Source: Janibacter alkaliphilus
GTDB taxonomy: Bacteria; Actinomycetota; Actinomycetes; Actinomycetales; Dermatophilaceae
Assembly: GCF_013408565.1 (NCBI RefSeq)
Contig: NZ_JACBZX010000001.1
Coordinates: forward strand, 682,001-746,000
DNA: 64,000 bases
Direction of reading: 5' to 3'
Part shown: one piece after another, positions 35,765 through 44,493 of the stretch
Layout of the letters: each line of letters opens with the position of its first letter
How positions within the stretch are numbered: the stretch's first letter is position 1
Notes under the pieces: model-generated
Told to the model about the DNA's origin: nothing
Databases searched by the model: none
Seen by the model: the letters and a program-made list of their open reading frames with translations, nothing else
Translations under genes and position numbers: made by a program

Positions 35765-36034
35765 CGCAACTGCCCGGGCAAATCACACTTCGGTGCGCAA
35801 CTGCCCGGGCAAATCACCGATCCTGCGCAACTGCCCGGGCAAATTTCGCCCGTCCCCCGCAACTGCCCGGGCAAATCACCCCACCCGGCGCAACTGCCCG
35901 GGCTTCTGCGCACCCACCCCCGCAACTGCCCGGGCAAATCACCCCACCCGGCGCAACTGCCCGGGCTTCTGTGCACCCACCCCCGCAACTGCCCGGGCAA
36001 ATCACCGATCCTGCGCAACTGCCCGGGCAATTTC
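35765..36034. repeat. Array of nine 15-21-bp repeats with about 31-bp period
   Basis: The 393-bp gap between tesB and the CoA-transferase gene holds nine copies of CGCAACTGCCCGGGC, starting at 35765, 35796, 35826, 35858, 35889, 35921, 35952, 35984 and 36014 (steps of 30-32 bp). Six copies continue AAATC or AAATT, two continue TTCTG, and the last continues AATTT. Most copies contain the 10-bp palindrome TGCCCGGGCA. Units 4-5 and 6-7 are near-identical 63-bp duplicates. No gene is convincing here: the open frames through it follow the repeat and have no homology I recognise. Confidence 0.9.
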
Positions 36035-36078
36035 GCCCTACCCCGCAGAACAGGACGGGAGGGAGGGGTGGGCTCGGG

Positions 36079-36951
36079 TCAGGAGGAGAGCTTGACCAGG
36101 GCGAGCTGGCTCATCGAGGCCACGTGCCGCCCCGCGACGTGCATCTCGCCGACGCCGAGGGCACGGCCGTGGGCCAGGCTGGGCACCGCGCAGTCCATCT
36201 GCACCCAGCCGGTGAGGTCGACCAGCTCGTGGAAGGCCATCGTGTGGGTGAGGCTGAGGATCCGGCTCCCACCGGCGTGCCGGGCGCTGCCGGTCATCCG
36301 GAAGGCCGGCTCGATGAGGCTCATGTCCGAGGCGTAGGCCATGACCGCCGCGGTGCGCACCGGGTCCCCGACCACCTCCCCGTCGTCGAGGCGCCACCAC
36401 AGGCTCTGCTCGCTCGCCCGCTCGGGGACCGGGGTGAGGAAGGTGGGCGGCTCGACGTGACGAAGGTCGACCGGGCGCCGGATCCGCCACCAGGCCGGCA
36501 GCCGCTCGTCCCCGCCGTAGCGCTCGGCCAGCGGCACCAGCCCGTCCGGTCCGGGGACCTGCCGCGGGGTCACCGTGCGGTAGGACGGCAGGTCCGCCCG
36601 CACCTCGCCGAGCCGGACCGTCGCGGTGAAGCCCACGTCCCCGTGCTCGTCGAGCAGGCTGACCCGCCGGGTGGCCATCCGCCGACCGCCGCCGAGGGCG
36701 CGCACCCGCCAGGTGTTGCTGCCGGTGACCGGCACCCCGGAGAGGAAGTCAGCGTTCAGCGCCAGCGGCACCACCCCGGCCGGCAGGTCGTGGCCCGCAG
36801 CGGCGACCGCCTGGGCGAGCAGCAGACCGCCGAAGACCCGGTCGGTCGGCTGGCCCTGGTCGGGCGCGGTGAGCAGCAGCTCGCCGCCCTCCTCGCCGTC
36901 GGGGCGCAGGGTCAGCATCTGCCACAGCTGCTCCACGGTGATGCGCTCCAC
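36079..36951 (-). CDS. tesB: Acyl-CoA thioesterase II (TesB family)
   Basis: Double hot-dog thioesterase of 290 aa that releases free acids from acyl-CoA. The N-terminal RVFGGLLLAQAVAAAGHDL contains the conserved GG motif. The second domain has YASDMSLIEPAF with the catalytic Asp, followed by LTHTMAFHELVDLTGWVQMD. The GTG at 36951 is preceded by AAGGGG. The gene is upstream of the repeat array on the same strand, so the array separates it from the catabolic run. Confidence 0.9.
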   Translation of the reverse strand: MERITVEQLWQMLTLRPDGEEGGELLLTAPDQGQPTDRVFGGLLLAQAVAAAGHDLPAGVVPLALNADFLSGVPVTGSNTWRVRALGGGRRMATRRVSLLDEHGDVGFTATVRLGEVRADLPSYRTVTPRQVPGPDGLVPLAERYGGDERLPAWWRIRRPVDLRHVEPPTFLTPVPERASEQSLWWRLDDGEVVGDPVRTAAVMAYASDMSLIEPAFRMTGSARHAGGSRILSLTHTMAFHELVDLTGWVQMDCAVPSLAHGRALGVGEMHVAGRHVASMSQLALVKLSS

Positions 36952-37165
36952 GCCAACCCCTTCGTCGTCCGGTGCGTCGACCTTACGGTGCGCCGACGGT
37001 AATGATCCGGGCCCCGGTGATGCGGTTGTGTCATCAGTCGTGCCGCAACAGGTATTGGACCTGCCCGCGTCCGCGGCGCCATGGTGGCGGGGACGACGGC
37101 GTGGCGTCGACGGCGCCCGTCGCACCCCGATCAACGGCGATCAGGACGAAGAAGGTGACCCCGCC

Positions 37166-38287
37166 GTGCGACGCAGACACTTCCTCGGGCTCGGGCTGGC
37201 CGGAGCGGTCGGCGCCCTGACCGCCTGCGGCGAGCCGAAGGGCGCGGCCTACGTCGACGGCCGCCTCTCGATGGCCGTGGTGACCACCTACGGGACCGGC
37301 ACCGCCACCTACGCGGACATGGCCGCCGTGGCCGACGCCGTCACCCAGGAGAGCGGGATCCGCACCCGGATCATGACCTCGGACACCGCGATCGGACGGC
37401 TCACCCCGCTGCGCGAGGGACTGGCCACCTTCTCCCGCACCGGTGACGAGTACATCTTCGCCCGGGAGGCGCAGCACGAGTTCCTCAGCCGCGACTGGGG
37501 GCCGCAGCCGACCCGGGTGGTGTGGGCCCCGACCGCCCCGCACGGGCTGCTCACCCGCGAGGACACCGGGATCGTCGACCTGGCCGACCTGCGCGGCAGG
37601 CGCATCCCGGACATCACCGCCAACCCCTCGGTGAACGGCAAGATCGAGGTCGCCCTCATCGCTGCCGGGCTGACCCGCGAGGACGTCCAGCTCGTGCCGA
37701 TCTCCTACGGCGAGCAGGCCGAGGGACTGAAGTCCGGGAAGATCGACATCCTCTTCCAGCAGGTCTACGGCTCCTCCCTCTTCGAGCTGGAGAGCTCCAC
37801 CCCGGTGCGCTGGGTGCGGATGGAGAAGGGCGACGAGGCGCTGCGGGCGGCGATCGACGAGGTCAACCCGTCGCTCACCCTGGGCGACTTCACCGGCGCC
37901 CCCGGCCAGGAGGAGGGCAGCTCCGACGTCGGCTACGTCTACGCCATCCCGATCATCACCTACGCCGGCACCGACGAGGCGACGGTGCACGAGTTCGCGT
38001 CCGCGATCGTCGACTCCTTCGAGATCTACCAGGACGCCACCAGCACCTCCCGGGACTGGGCGCCGGAGAGCGCGGTCACCACCCCGCAGCAGGTGCCCTT
38101 CCACGCCGGGCTGGTCCGGCTGCTGCGCGAGCGCGACCTGTGGTCGCCGCAGGCGCAGCAGATCCAGGACCAGCTGCTCGAGCGCGAGGAGCGGCTCGTG
38201 GCCGGCTGGGAGCAGGTCACCGCCGCGCATCCCGAGGGCGACCTCACCGGTCCGTGGACCGAGTGGAAGGAGCAGAACCTTGACTGA
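37166..38287 (+). CDS. TAXI-family TRAP transporter solute-binding lipoprotein
   Basis: Extracytoplasmic binding protein of 373 aa. The N-terminus RRRHFLGLGLAGAVGALTAC has twin-arginine-like basics, a hydrophobic core and a lipobox ending at C21, so it is a lipoprotein. YGTGTATYADMAAVADAV and IRTRIMTSDTAIGRLTPLREG follow the TAXI pattern. The GTG at 37166 has a GAAGGTGA Shine-Dalgarno. The stop overlaps the fused permease start by 8 bp. TAXI systems take up carboxylates using an ion gradient. Confidence 0.85.
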   Translation: MRRRHFLGLGLAGAVGALTACGEPKGAAYVDGRLSMAVVTTYGTGTATYADMAAVADAVTQESGIRTRIMTSDTAIGRLTPLREGLATFSRTGDEYIFAREAQHEFLSRDWGPQPTRVVWAPTAPHGLLTREDTGIVDLADLRGRRIPDITANPSVNGKIEVALIAAGLTREDVQLVPISYGEQAEGLKSGKIDILFQQVYGSSLFELESSTPVRWVRMEKGDEALRAAIDEVNPSLTLGDFTGAPGQEEGSSDVGYVYAIPIITYAGTDEATVHEFASAIVDSFEIYQDATSTSRDWAPESAVTTPQQVPFHAGLVRLLRERDLWSPQAQQIQDQLLEREERLVAGWEQVTAAHPEGDLTGPWTEWKEQNLD

Positions 38288-40388
38288 TCCCGCCGCGACC
38301 CCCGCCACCACCACCGACGCCTCTGCCACCACCGGGCCCGGTCCCCGCGCCCACCGGCTCGGCCCCCGCGAGCAGGTGTGGCGGGGCGTCTCCCTGCTGC
38401 TCACCCTCGCCGGGATCGCGGTCGTGCTCAGCCAGGTCTTCCTGTGGAACCCCTTCGGCCCGACCCTGCTGACCAACCAGTTCCTCTACGTGGTGCTGGC
38501 CTTCTTCCTCTCCCAGGTCTTCCTCTACCTGCGCTGGCGCCGTCCGTCGCCGACGCCTGCCGCGGCCGATGCCGACGCCAGCACCGACGCCGGCGCCGAG
38601 CCCGAGGACGTGCGCGGCGAGCGCGACGGCCACGGCGACGTCGACCACGTCACCGAGCCCGGGACCTACGCGGTGCCGTGGTGGGACGCGGTGCTCGTCG
38701 TCGTCACCCTGGCCACCTGCCTCTACCTGGCCAGCCGCGCCGAGGACATGGTCACCCTCGGCTGGGACTTCGCCGCCCCGACCCATGTGGCGGTGCTCGC
38801 CTACCTGCTGTGGGCGCTGGTGCTGGAGGCGCTGCGCCGCAGCGCGGGCCTGGTCGTCACGGTCATCGCGCTGCTCTTCTCGCTCTACCCGATGGTCTCG
38901 GCGTCGATCCCCTTCCCGGTGCTGCAGGGCGTGCAGTACGACTCGACCGGCGCCGCGCTGCAGCACTCCCTGGGCGTGGACTCGATCCTCGGGCTGCCGC
39001 TGCAGACCGCCGCGGTGATCCTCGTCGGCTTCCTCGTCTTCGGGGTGGTGCTGCAGCGCACCGGCGGCGCCGACTTCTTCGTCGACCTGGCCCGGTCGGT
39101 CTTCGGCCGCGCCCGGGGAGGCTCGGCGAAGGTGGCCGTGGCCTCCTCGGCGTCGATGGGCATGATGTCCGGCAGCGCCGTCTCCAACGTGCTGACCACC
39201 GGGCCGATGACGATCCCGGCGATGAAGCGGGCCGGCTACCCCGGCACCTACGCCGGCGGCATCGAGGCGACCGCCGCCACCGGCGGCTCGATCACCCCGC
39301 CGATCATGGGGACGGCCGCCTTCCTCATGGTCTCCTTCCTCGGCATCCCCTACGCCGAGGTGGCCATCGCCGCGTCGATCCCCGCCTTCCTCTACTACCT
39401 GGGGATCTTCACCCAGGTCGACGCCTACGCCGCGCGGCGCGGACTGCGGGGCGAGCCGCGCGAGCTGCTGCCGCGGCTGCTGGCGACGCTGGTCGCAGGG
39501 TGGCCCTACGTCGGGGCCATCGCGCTGCTCACCTTCCTGCTCGTGGTCCGCCGGGACGAGGCCCAGGCCCCCTTCGTCACCGTCGCGGTGATGCTCGTCG
39601 TGGCCGCGGTGCGCCGCCGGGACCGGCTCACCGTCGCCGGGCTGCGCGACATCGTGCTCGCCTCCGGACGGGCGATCAGCGAGATCGTCGGCATCATCGC
39701 CGGCGTCGGGCTCATCGTCGGCGGGCTGTCGATGTCCGGCGTCTCGCTCTCCCTGGCCCGTGAGCTGGTGAGCGCGGTCGGCGACAACGTGCCGCTCATC
39801 CTCGTCGCCGGGGCGCTGACCTGCTTCGTGCTCGGCATGGGCATGACCGTCTCCGCGGTGTACGTCTTCCTGGCGATCGTCATGGCGCCGGCGCTGGTCT
39901 CGCTCGGGGTGGACCCGGTGGCCGCGCACCTCTTCGTCATCTACTGGGCGGCCGCCTCCTACATCACCCCGCCGGTGGCGCTGGCCGCCTTCGCCGCCGC
40001 CGGGATCGCCAAGTCACCACCGATGGCCACCGGCTTCACCGCGATGCGGCTGGGAGCGGTGAAGTACATCATCCCCTTCTGCTTCGCGATCAACCCCGCG
40101 CTGGTCGCCCAGGACTCGCTGCCGCAGGTGCTGCTCGCGCTGGCCCTGTCCACCGTCGGGGTCTTCGCCATGGGCGCCGCCTTCGAGGGGTGGATGCCGC
40201 TGGTCGACCGGCGCATGGGCATGATCGTGCGCGTGCTGACCTTCGCCGCCGGGCTGGCGCTGCTGCTGCCCGAGCTCGCCACCTCGATCTCCGGGCTGGT
40301 GGCCGTGCTGCTCATCGCCGTGCTGCTGCGGCTGCGCCCCGGATCGCCGGGGACGGCGGCACCGACCCCCCGAGGAGCCCTCGCATGA
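38280..40388 (+). CDS. TRAP transporter fused DctQM permease
   Basis: A 702-aa fused small/large TRAP permease with about 15-18 hydrophobic helices and a short acidic insert (about residues 95-125). GMMSGSAVSNVLTTGPMTIPAMKRAGYP and ATAATGGSITPPIMGTAAFLM are TRAP-M signature regions. TTG at 38280 is the likely start, placed a few bases after AAGGAG; this rare start codon gives an 8-bp overlap with the binding-protein gene. Together they form one ion-driven carboxylate importer. The stop overlaps the CoA-transferase A start. Confidence 0.9.
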   Translation: MTDPAATPATTTDASATTGPGPRAHRLGPREQVWRGVSLLLTLAGIAVVLSQVFLWNPFGPTLLTNQFLYVVLAFFLSQVFLYLRWRRPSPTPAAADADASTDAGAEPEDVRGERDGHGDVDHVTEPGTYAVPWWDAVLVVVTLATCLYLASRAEDMVTLGWDFAAPTHVAVLAYLLWALVLEALRRSAGLVVTVIALLFSLYPMVSASIPFPVLQGVQYDSTGAALQHSLGVDSILGLPLQTAAVILVGFLVFGVVLQRTGGADFFVDLARSVFGRARGGSAKVAVASSASMGMMSGSAVSNVLTTGPMTIPAMKRAGYPGTYAGGIEATAATGGSITPPIMGTAAFLMVSFLGIPYAEVAIAASIPAFLYYLGIFTQVDAYAARRGLRGEPRELLPRLLATLVAGWPYVGAIALLTFLLVVRRDEAQAPFVTVAVMLVVAAVRRRDRLTVAGLRDIVLASGRAISEIVGIIAGVGLIVGGLSMSGVSLSLARELVSAVGDNVPLILVAGALTCFVLGMGMTVSAVYVFLAIVMAPALVSLGVDPVAAHLFVIYWAAASYITPPVALAAFAAAGIAKSPPMATGFTAMRLGAVKYIIPFCFAINPALVAQDSLPQVLLALALSTVGVFAMGAAFEGWMPLVDRRMGMIVRVLTFAAGLALLLPELATSISGLVAVLLIAVLLRLRPGSPGTAAPTPRGALA

Positions 40389-41320
40389 GCGGCCGGACCC
40401 CGAAGGTGACCACCCTGCCGGAGGCGGTCGCCGCCCACGTCCACGACGGCGACACCGTGGCCCTGGAGGGCTTCGGGCACCTCATCCCCTTCGCCGCGGC
40501 GCACGAGATCGTCCGCCAGGGGCGGCGCGAGCTCACCCTGTGCCGGATGACCCCGGACATCGTCACCGACCAGCTGCTCGCCGCCGGCTGCGTCTCCCGG
40601 CTGGTCGCCTCTTTCTTCGCCTCCGGCTCTGCCGGGTCGCTCTACGAGATCCGGCGGCGGGTCGAGGACCACGACCCGGAGCCGCTGGAGATCGAGGAGT
40701 ACAGCCACCACGGCATGGTCTGCCGCTACCTCGCCGGCGCCTCCCGGCTGCCCTTCTACCCGTTGCGCTCCTACGTCGGCAGCGACCTGCCGCGGATCAA
40801 CCCGCGGATCCGTCGGGTGGCCAGCCCCTACGGCGACGGGGAGGTCTACGTCGTGCCACCGCTGAACCCGGACGTGACGATCCTGCACGCCCAACGGGCC
40901 GACGAGCTGGGCAACGCCCAGGTCTGGGGCATCACCGGCGCCCAGCAGGAGGCCGCCTACGCCGCCGACCGGGTGATCGTCACGGTCGAGGAGATCGTGC
41001 CCACCGAGGTGGTGCGGGCCGACCCGAACCGCACCCTCGTGCCGGCGCACGCGGTGGACGCGGTGGTCGCCGTCCCGCGGGGCGCGCACCCCTCCTACGC
41101 CCAGGGCCACTACGACCGGGACAGCGCCTTCTACCGGGAGTGGACCCCGATCTCGAAGGACCCGGAGGCGATCCGGAGCTGGGTGGCCGAGATGATCCGC
41201 GGCACCGAGGACCACGCCGGCTACCTGGCGAAGGTGGGTGCCGATCGCCTCTCCGGGCTGGACGTCGCCCCGCGCCCGTCGGGCTCGGTGGACTACGGCC
41301 GACGGGGTGAGGCGCGATGA
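40385..41320 (+). CDS. CoA-transferase subunit A (class I, GctA/IpdA-like)
   Basis: Alpha subunit of 311 aa of a class I CoA-transferase. The N-terminal VHDGDTVALEGFGHLIPFAAAHEIVRQ matches the family GxG region. NPDVTILHAQRADELGNAQVWG is the conserved family-1 motif (HaQxADxxGN). Coupled by ATGA to the TRAP permease and to subunit B. Import and CoA activation of one substrate is the natural reading, though IpdAB-type proteins act as hydrolases in steroid ring opening. Confidence 0.85.
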   Translation: MSGRTPKVTTLPEAVAAHVHDGDTVALEGFGHLIPFAAAHEIVRQGRRELTLCRMTPDIVTDQLLAAGCVSRLVASFFASGSAGSLYEIRRRVEDHDPEPLEIEEYSHHGMVCRYLAGASRLPFYPLRSYVGSDLPRINPRIRRVASPYGDGEVYVVPPLNPDVTILHAQRADELGNAQVWGITGAQQEAAYAADRVIVTVEEIVPTEVVRADPNRTLVPAHAVDAVVAVPRGAHPSYAQGHYDRDSAFYREWTPISKDPEAIRSWVAEMIRGTEDHAGYLAKVGADRLSGLDVAPRPSGSVDYGRRGEAR

Positions 41321-42105
41321 GCCCCGAGGCGTTGAGCGAGGTCGAGCCCGGCAGCACCGAGTTCCTCGCGACCGTGGCCGCCCGCGAGCTGGCCGGGGCC
41401 GGGCGGATCTTCGCCGGCGTCGGGCTGCCGACGCTCGCGGTGGACCTGGCCCGGCGCACCGTGAACCCGCACCTGGAGCTGGTCTACGAGTCCGGGGTCA
41501 GCGGCGCCCACCCCGAGGCGATGGCCGAGGGCATCGCCGACTTCGTCCTCGTCTCCGGCGCGGAGGCGGTGCTGCCGATGCAGGCCCTCTTCGGCTACGT
41601 GCTGCAGGGCGGCAACGTCGACGTCGGCTTCCTCGGCGCCGCCCAGGTGGACCGCACCGGCAGCATCAACACCTCGGTCATCGGCGACCCGCACCGGCCC
41701 ACCGTGCGGCTGCCCGGCTCCGGCGGCGCCACCGACATCGTCGCCAGCGCCCGCGAGTGCCTCGTCGTGCTGCGCCGGCACGACCTCGGCGCGCTGCCCG
41801 AGCGGGTCGACTTCGTCACCTCGCCGAGCCCGGTCCGGGCCGCCGAGGAGAGCGCGGCGCTGCCGCCCACCGGCGGCGGCGTGACCACGGTGATCACCCC
41901 GCTGGGGGTGCTGCGCCGGGCCCCGGAGGGCGAGGAGCTCGAGCTCGCCCAGGTGCACCCCGGGGTGGGCGTCGAGGAGGTCCGGGCCCGGACCGGCTGG
42001 CCGCTGCGCGTGCGCGACGACCTGAGCACCACGCCACGGCCACGGGTCGAGGACGTCCGCCTGCTCCGCGAGGAGATCGACACGGTCCGGCTCTACCTCC
42101 GGTGA
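41317..42105 (+). CDS. CoA-transferase subunit B (GctB/IpdB-like)
   Basis: Beta subunit of 262 aa. FAGVGLPTLAVDLARR, LVYESGVSGAHPE, GGNVDVGFLGAAQVDRTGSINT and RLPGSGGATDIVASAREC are the conserved GctB/IpdB segments. The Glu in the VYESG segment is the usual nucleophile position in class I enzymes. It overlaps both subunit A and the MFS gene by 4 bp. Confidence 0.87.
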   Translation: MSPEALSEVEPGSTEFLATVAARELAGAGRIFAGVGLPTLAVDLARRTVNPHLELVYESGVSGAHPEAMAEGIADFVLVSGAEAVLPMQALFGYVLQGGNVDVGFLGAAQVDRTGSINTSVIGDPHRPTVRLPGSGGATDIVASARECLVVLRRHDLGALPERVDFVTSPSPVRAAEESAALPPTGGGVTTVITPLGVLRRAPEGEELELAQVHPGVGVEEVRARTGWPLRVRDDLSTTPRPRVEDVRLLREEIDTVRLYLR

Positions 42106-43481
42106 CCGTCCGCGCCGACGGGTCGGCCGCCCCGGGACAGACCGCCTACCTGGCGCTGCTCGCGGCGACCACCCTCGGCACGGTCTCGAGCACGGTCATG
42201 TCCGCCCCGCTGAACGAGATCGCGGCGGCGCTGCAGACCGGTGCCCGCGGGATCGTCCTGGCGGTCTCGGTCTTCACCGTGGCCATGGTGCTCACCTCGC
42301 CGGCCGCCGGCTGGCTGGCCGACCGGCTCGGACCGCGCCGCTACCTGCTGCTCTCGCTCGGGCTGATGGTGCTGGGCCAGCTCGGCGCGGCGCTGGCCCA
42401 GGGGCTGGGGAGCCTGGTCGCCGCACGCGGGGTGCAGGGCGTCGCCTGCGCCGGGATCCCGGCCTGCGTGCAGGCGCTGCTGGCCGCGCACTGGCCGCAG
42501 CGACGGCGGCAGGCGATGGCCGCGTGGGCGTCGGCGATCGGGCTCGGGCAGGCGGTCGGGCCGCCGGTCGGCGGTCTGGTCGCCCAGCTGGCCGGGTGGC
42601 GCTGGGTCTTCGGCGCGGCCGCCCTCATCGTCGTCCTCGTCTCGATCGTGCTGGCCCGCCAGCTGCCCGAGGCGCCCGCCGTCGGCGCGCCGATGGACCC
42701 GGTGGCGCTGGTGCTGCTCAGCCTGGGGGCCGGGCTGCTGGCGGTCGGGCTCACCGGTGCCGGGCAGGGCTGGACCGGTCCGTCGCTGCTGCTCACCGCG
42801 GCCGGGGTGCTGCTGCTGGTGCTCGTGCTGCGGCCGGGGCGCCGCCCCTCGGTGCTCGGTGCCGTCGGCCGCGACCCGGAGTACGCGGTGGCCACCCTGG
42901 GCGCCGCCGCGGCGATGGCCGGGATGGGGATCACCCTGGTCAGCGTGCCGGTCTACCTCGGCCGCACCCTGGGTCTGGGGCCGGGGCTGATCGGCCTGTC
43001 GACCCTGGCGATCGCCGGGGGCATGACCACCTTCTCCCCCGTCGCCGGATGGCTGGCCGGCCGGCTGGGCACCCGCCGCACGCTGGCCGCGGGCCTGCTC
43101 GGCCTCGGGGTCGGCGCGCTGGTCCTCGGTGTCGTCGAAGGGCGCGGGCAGGGCCCCGAGGCCCTCGGGCCGGTGCTCGTCGTGCTCGTGCTCATCGGCT
43201 GCGGGATCGCGACGGTGCAGAGCATGTCGGCGGTGCTGCTGCTCGGGGTGCCGGGGATCAGCGGCTCGGCGATGGGCGTGCACAACACCGGCCGTTTCGC
43301 CGGGCTCTGCCTGGGCTACGCCTGGGTCGCGCTGGTGCTGCCGTGGGAGCAGCCGCTGGTCATCCACCTCGGGACGGCGTGCCTCGCCCTCGTCGCGCTC
43401 GGCTGCCTGCTTCTGCTCGCGGTGCGGCGCGCACGGGAGCGTCGGGCGGGGTCGGCAGCACCTGCTCCGACAGGGCGATGA
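42102..43481 (+). CDS. MFS transporter (DHA-type)
   Basis: Integral membrane protein of 459 aa with 12-14 hydrophobic helices. GWLADRLGPRRYLL is the MFS motif A between helices 2 and 3, and AIGLGQAVGPPVGGLVAQ is the motif C antiporter signature. This points to an H+-driven exporter. Placed at the end of the TRAP/CoA-transferase operon, it could export a pathway product or toxic acid. Its last 122 bp overlap the convergent LysR gene. Confidence 0.88.
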   Translation: MTVRADGSAAPGQTAYLALLAATTLGTVSSTVMSAPLNEIAAALQTGARGIVLAVSVFTVAMVLTSPAAGWLADRLGPRRYLLLSLGLMVLGQLGAALAQGLGSLVAARGVQGVACAGIPACVQALLAAHWPQRRRQAMAAWASAIGLGQAVGPPVGGLVAQLAGWRWVFGAAALIVVLVSIVLARQLPEAPAVGAPMDPVALVLLSLGAGLLAVGLTGAGQGWTGPSLLLTAAGVLLLVLVLRPGRRPSVLGAVGRDPEYAVATLGAAAAMAGMGITLVSVPVYLGRTLGLGPGLIGLSTLAIAGGMTTFSPVAGWLAGRLGTRRTLAAGLLGLGVGALVLGVVEGRGQGPEALGPVLVVLVLIGCGIATVQSMSAVLLLGVPGISGSAMGVHNTGRFAGLCLGYAWVALVLPWEQPLVIHLGTACLALVALGCLLLLAVRRARERRAGSAAPAPTGR

Positions 43482-44337
43482 CCCGGGCCAGCGCCGGGCT
43501 GCGGTCCTCCTCCCGCCAGGCGAGGCTGGCGTAGGTGTGCGTCTGCTCCCCGGCCAGCGGCACCACCCGCACCTTGCTCGGGTCCACGGCGGCGAAGGCG
43601 GTGTCGATGGTCAGGCTGACCCCGACCCCGGCCGCGACGAGCGCCATGATCGTCCAGCTGTCCGGGGCCTGCTGCGCGATCCGCGGGACGAAGCCGGCGT
43701 CCTGCGCCATCTCCAGCAGCGCCTCGCGCACCAGCGATCCGCTGCTCGCGCTGAGGGTCACCCAGCCCTCGTCGGCGAGGTCGGCCAGGTGCACCTCGGG
43801 CTCCTCGGCCAGCGGGTGGCTGTCCGGCATGGCCACGACGTAGCGCTCCTCGCGGATGATCCGGGAGGCGAGCCCCGGCGGGGTGGTGGCCAGCCGGACC
43901 ATGGCGACGTCGAGGTCGCCGGCGAGCAGCTGGCCGACGACCTCGGTGCCGTAGGTGACGCTGCTCAGCTCCAGCTCGATGCCCGGGCTGGTCCGGCGCA
44001 CCGTGCGGGCCAGCTCGGAGATCAGCTCGTGCGAGGAGGGCCCGGCGAAGCCCACCCGGACCCGACCGATCTCGCCGGCCTCGGCGTGCGCCACCGCGCG
44101 CTCGGCGTGCTCGACGGCGCGGATGATCTCCTGCGCCGGCCCGATGAGCGCCTCGCCCTGCGGGGTGAGCCGCACCGTGCGGGTGGTGCGCTCGAAGAGC
44201 GGGCAGCCGAGGTGGCGCTCCAGCTGCTTGATGGTGCGGCTCAGCGGTGGCTGGGCCATGTGCAGCCGCTGCGCGGCCCGACCGAAGTGGAGCTCCTCGG
44301 CCACCGCGAGGAACGCCCGGACGTGGTGCAGCTCCAC
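43360..44337 (-). CDS. LysR-family transcriptional regulator
   Basis: A 325-aa regulator with an N-terminal winged HTH (HHVRAFLAVAEELHFGRAAQ, then QPPLSRTIKQLERHLG and LFERTTRTVRLTPQGEAL) and a periplasmic-binding-like effector domain (about 90-295). The GTG at 44337 is preferred for its AGAGGAG Shine-Dalgarno. It faces the TRAP/CoA-transferase/MFS operon and overlaps the MFS gene by 122 bp at the 3' ends. The C-terminal tail is Arg/Ala/Gly-rich, and its low complexity reflects that overlap. Confidence 0.9.
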   Translation of the reverse strand: MELHHVRAFLAVAEELHFGRAAQRLHMAQPPLSRTIKQLERHLGCPLFERTTRTVRLTPQGEALIGPAQEIIRAVEHAERAVAHAEAGEIGRVRVGFAGPSSHELISELARTVRRTSPGIELELSSVTYGTEVVGQLLAGDLDVAMVRLATTPPGLASRIIREERYVVAMPDSHPLAEEPEVHLADLADEGWVTLSASSGSLVREALLEMAQDAGFVPRIAQQAPDSWTIMALVAAGVGVSLTIDTAFAAVDPSKVRVVPLAGEQTHTYASLAWREEDRSPALARVIALSEQVLPTPPDAPVRAAPRAEAGSRARRGRGTPSRGG

Positions 44338-44493
44338 CGTTGGCTCCTCTCTGCCGGTCCGCCCGGTCACCCGCCGCTCCGGGTGCCGGCCGACGAGACG
44401 CCGACCCTGGACCGTTGCGCCTGGTCACCGCCGTTCCAGGCTAGCCCGTGACCCGCTAGGCTTCCTGCGACACAGTCGCTTCTAGGAGGCCTC

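Noticed and set aside
35719..36030. Protein-coding gene through the repeat array (minus-strand frame of 103 codons)
   Set aside because: Open frames occur in more than one frame and strand because the repeat lacks stop codons; no start signal, homology or codon bias supports a protein.
35765..36034. CRISPR array
   Set aside because: Repeat core is only 15-21 bp and the intervening bases are about 10 and partly repeated themselves; no cas genes are present.
37049..37063. CAGGT-N5-ACCTG as operator of the TRAP operon
   Set aside because: Five-base arms are expected by chance in GC-rich DNA; no second copy was found.
44430..44450. Iron box upstream of the FecCD operon (GGCTAGCC core)
   Set aside because: Only the central 8 bp are symmetric and the flanks do not match the IdeR/DtxR consensus.
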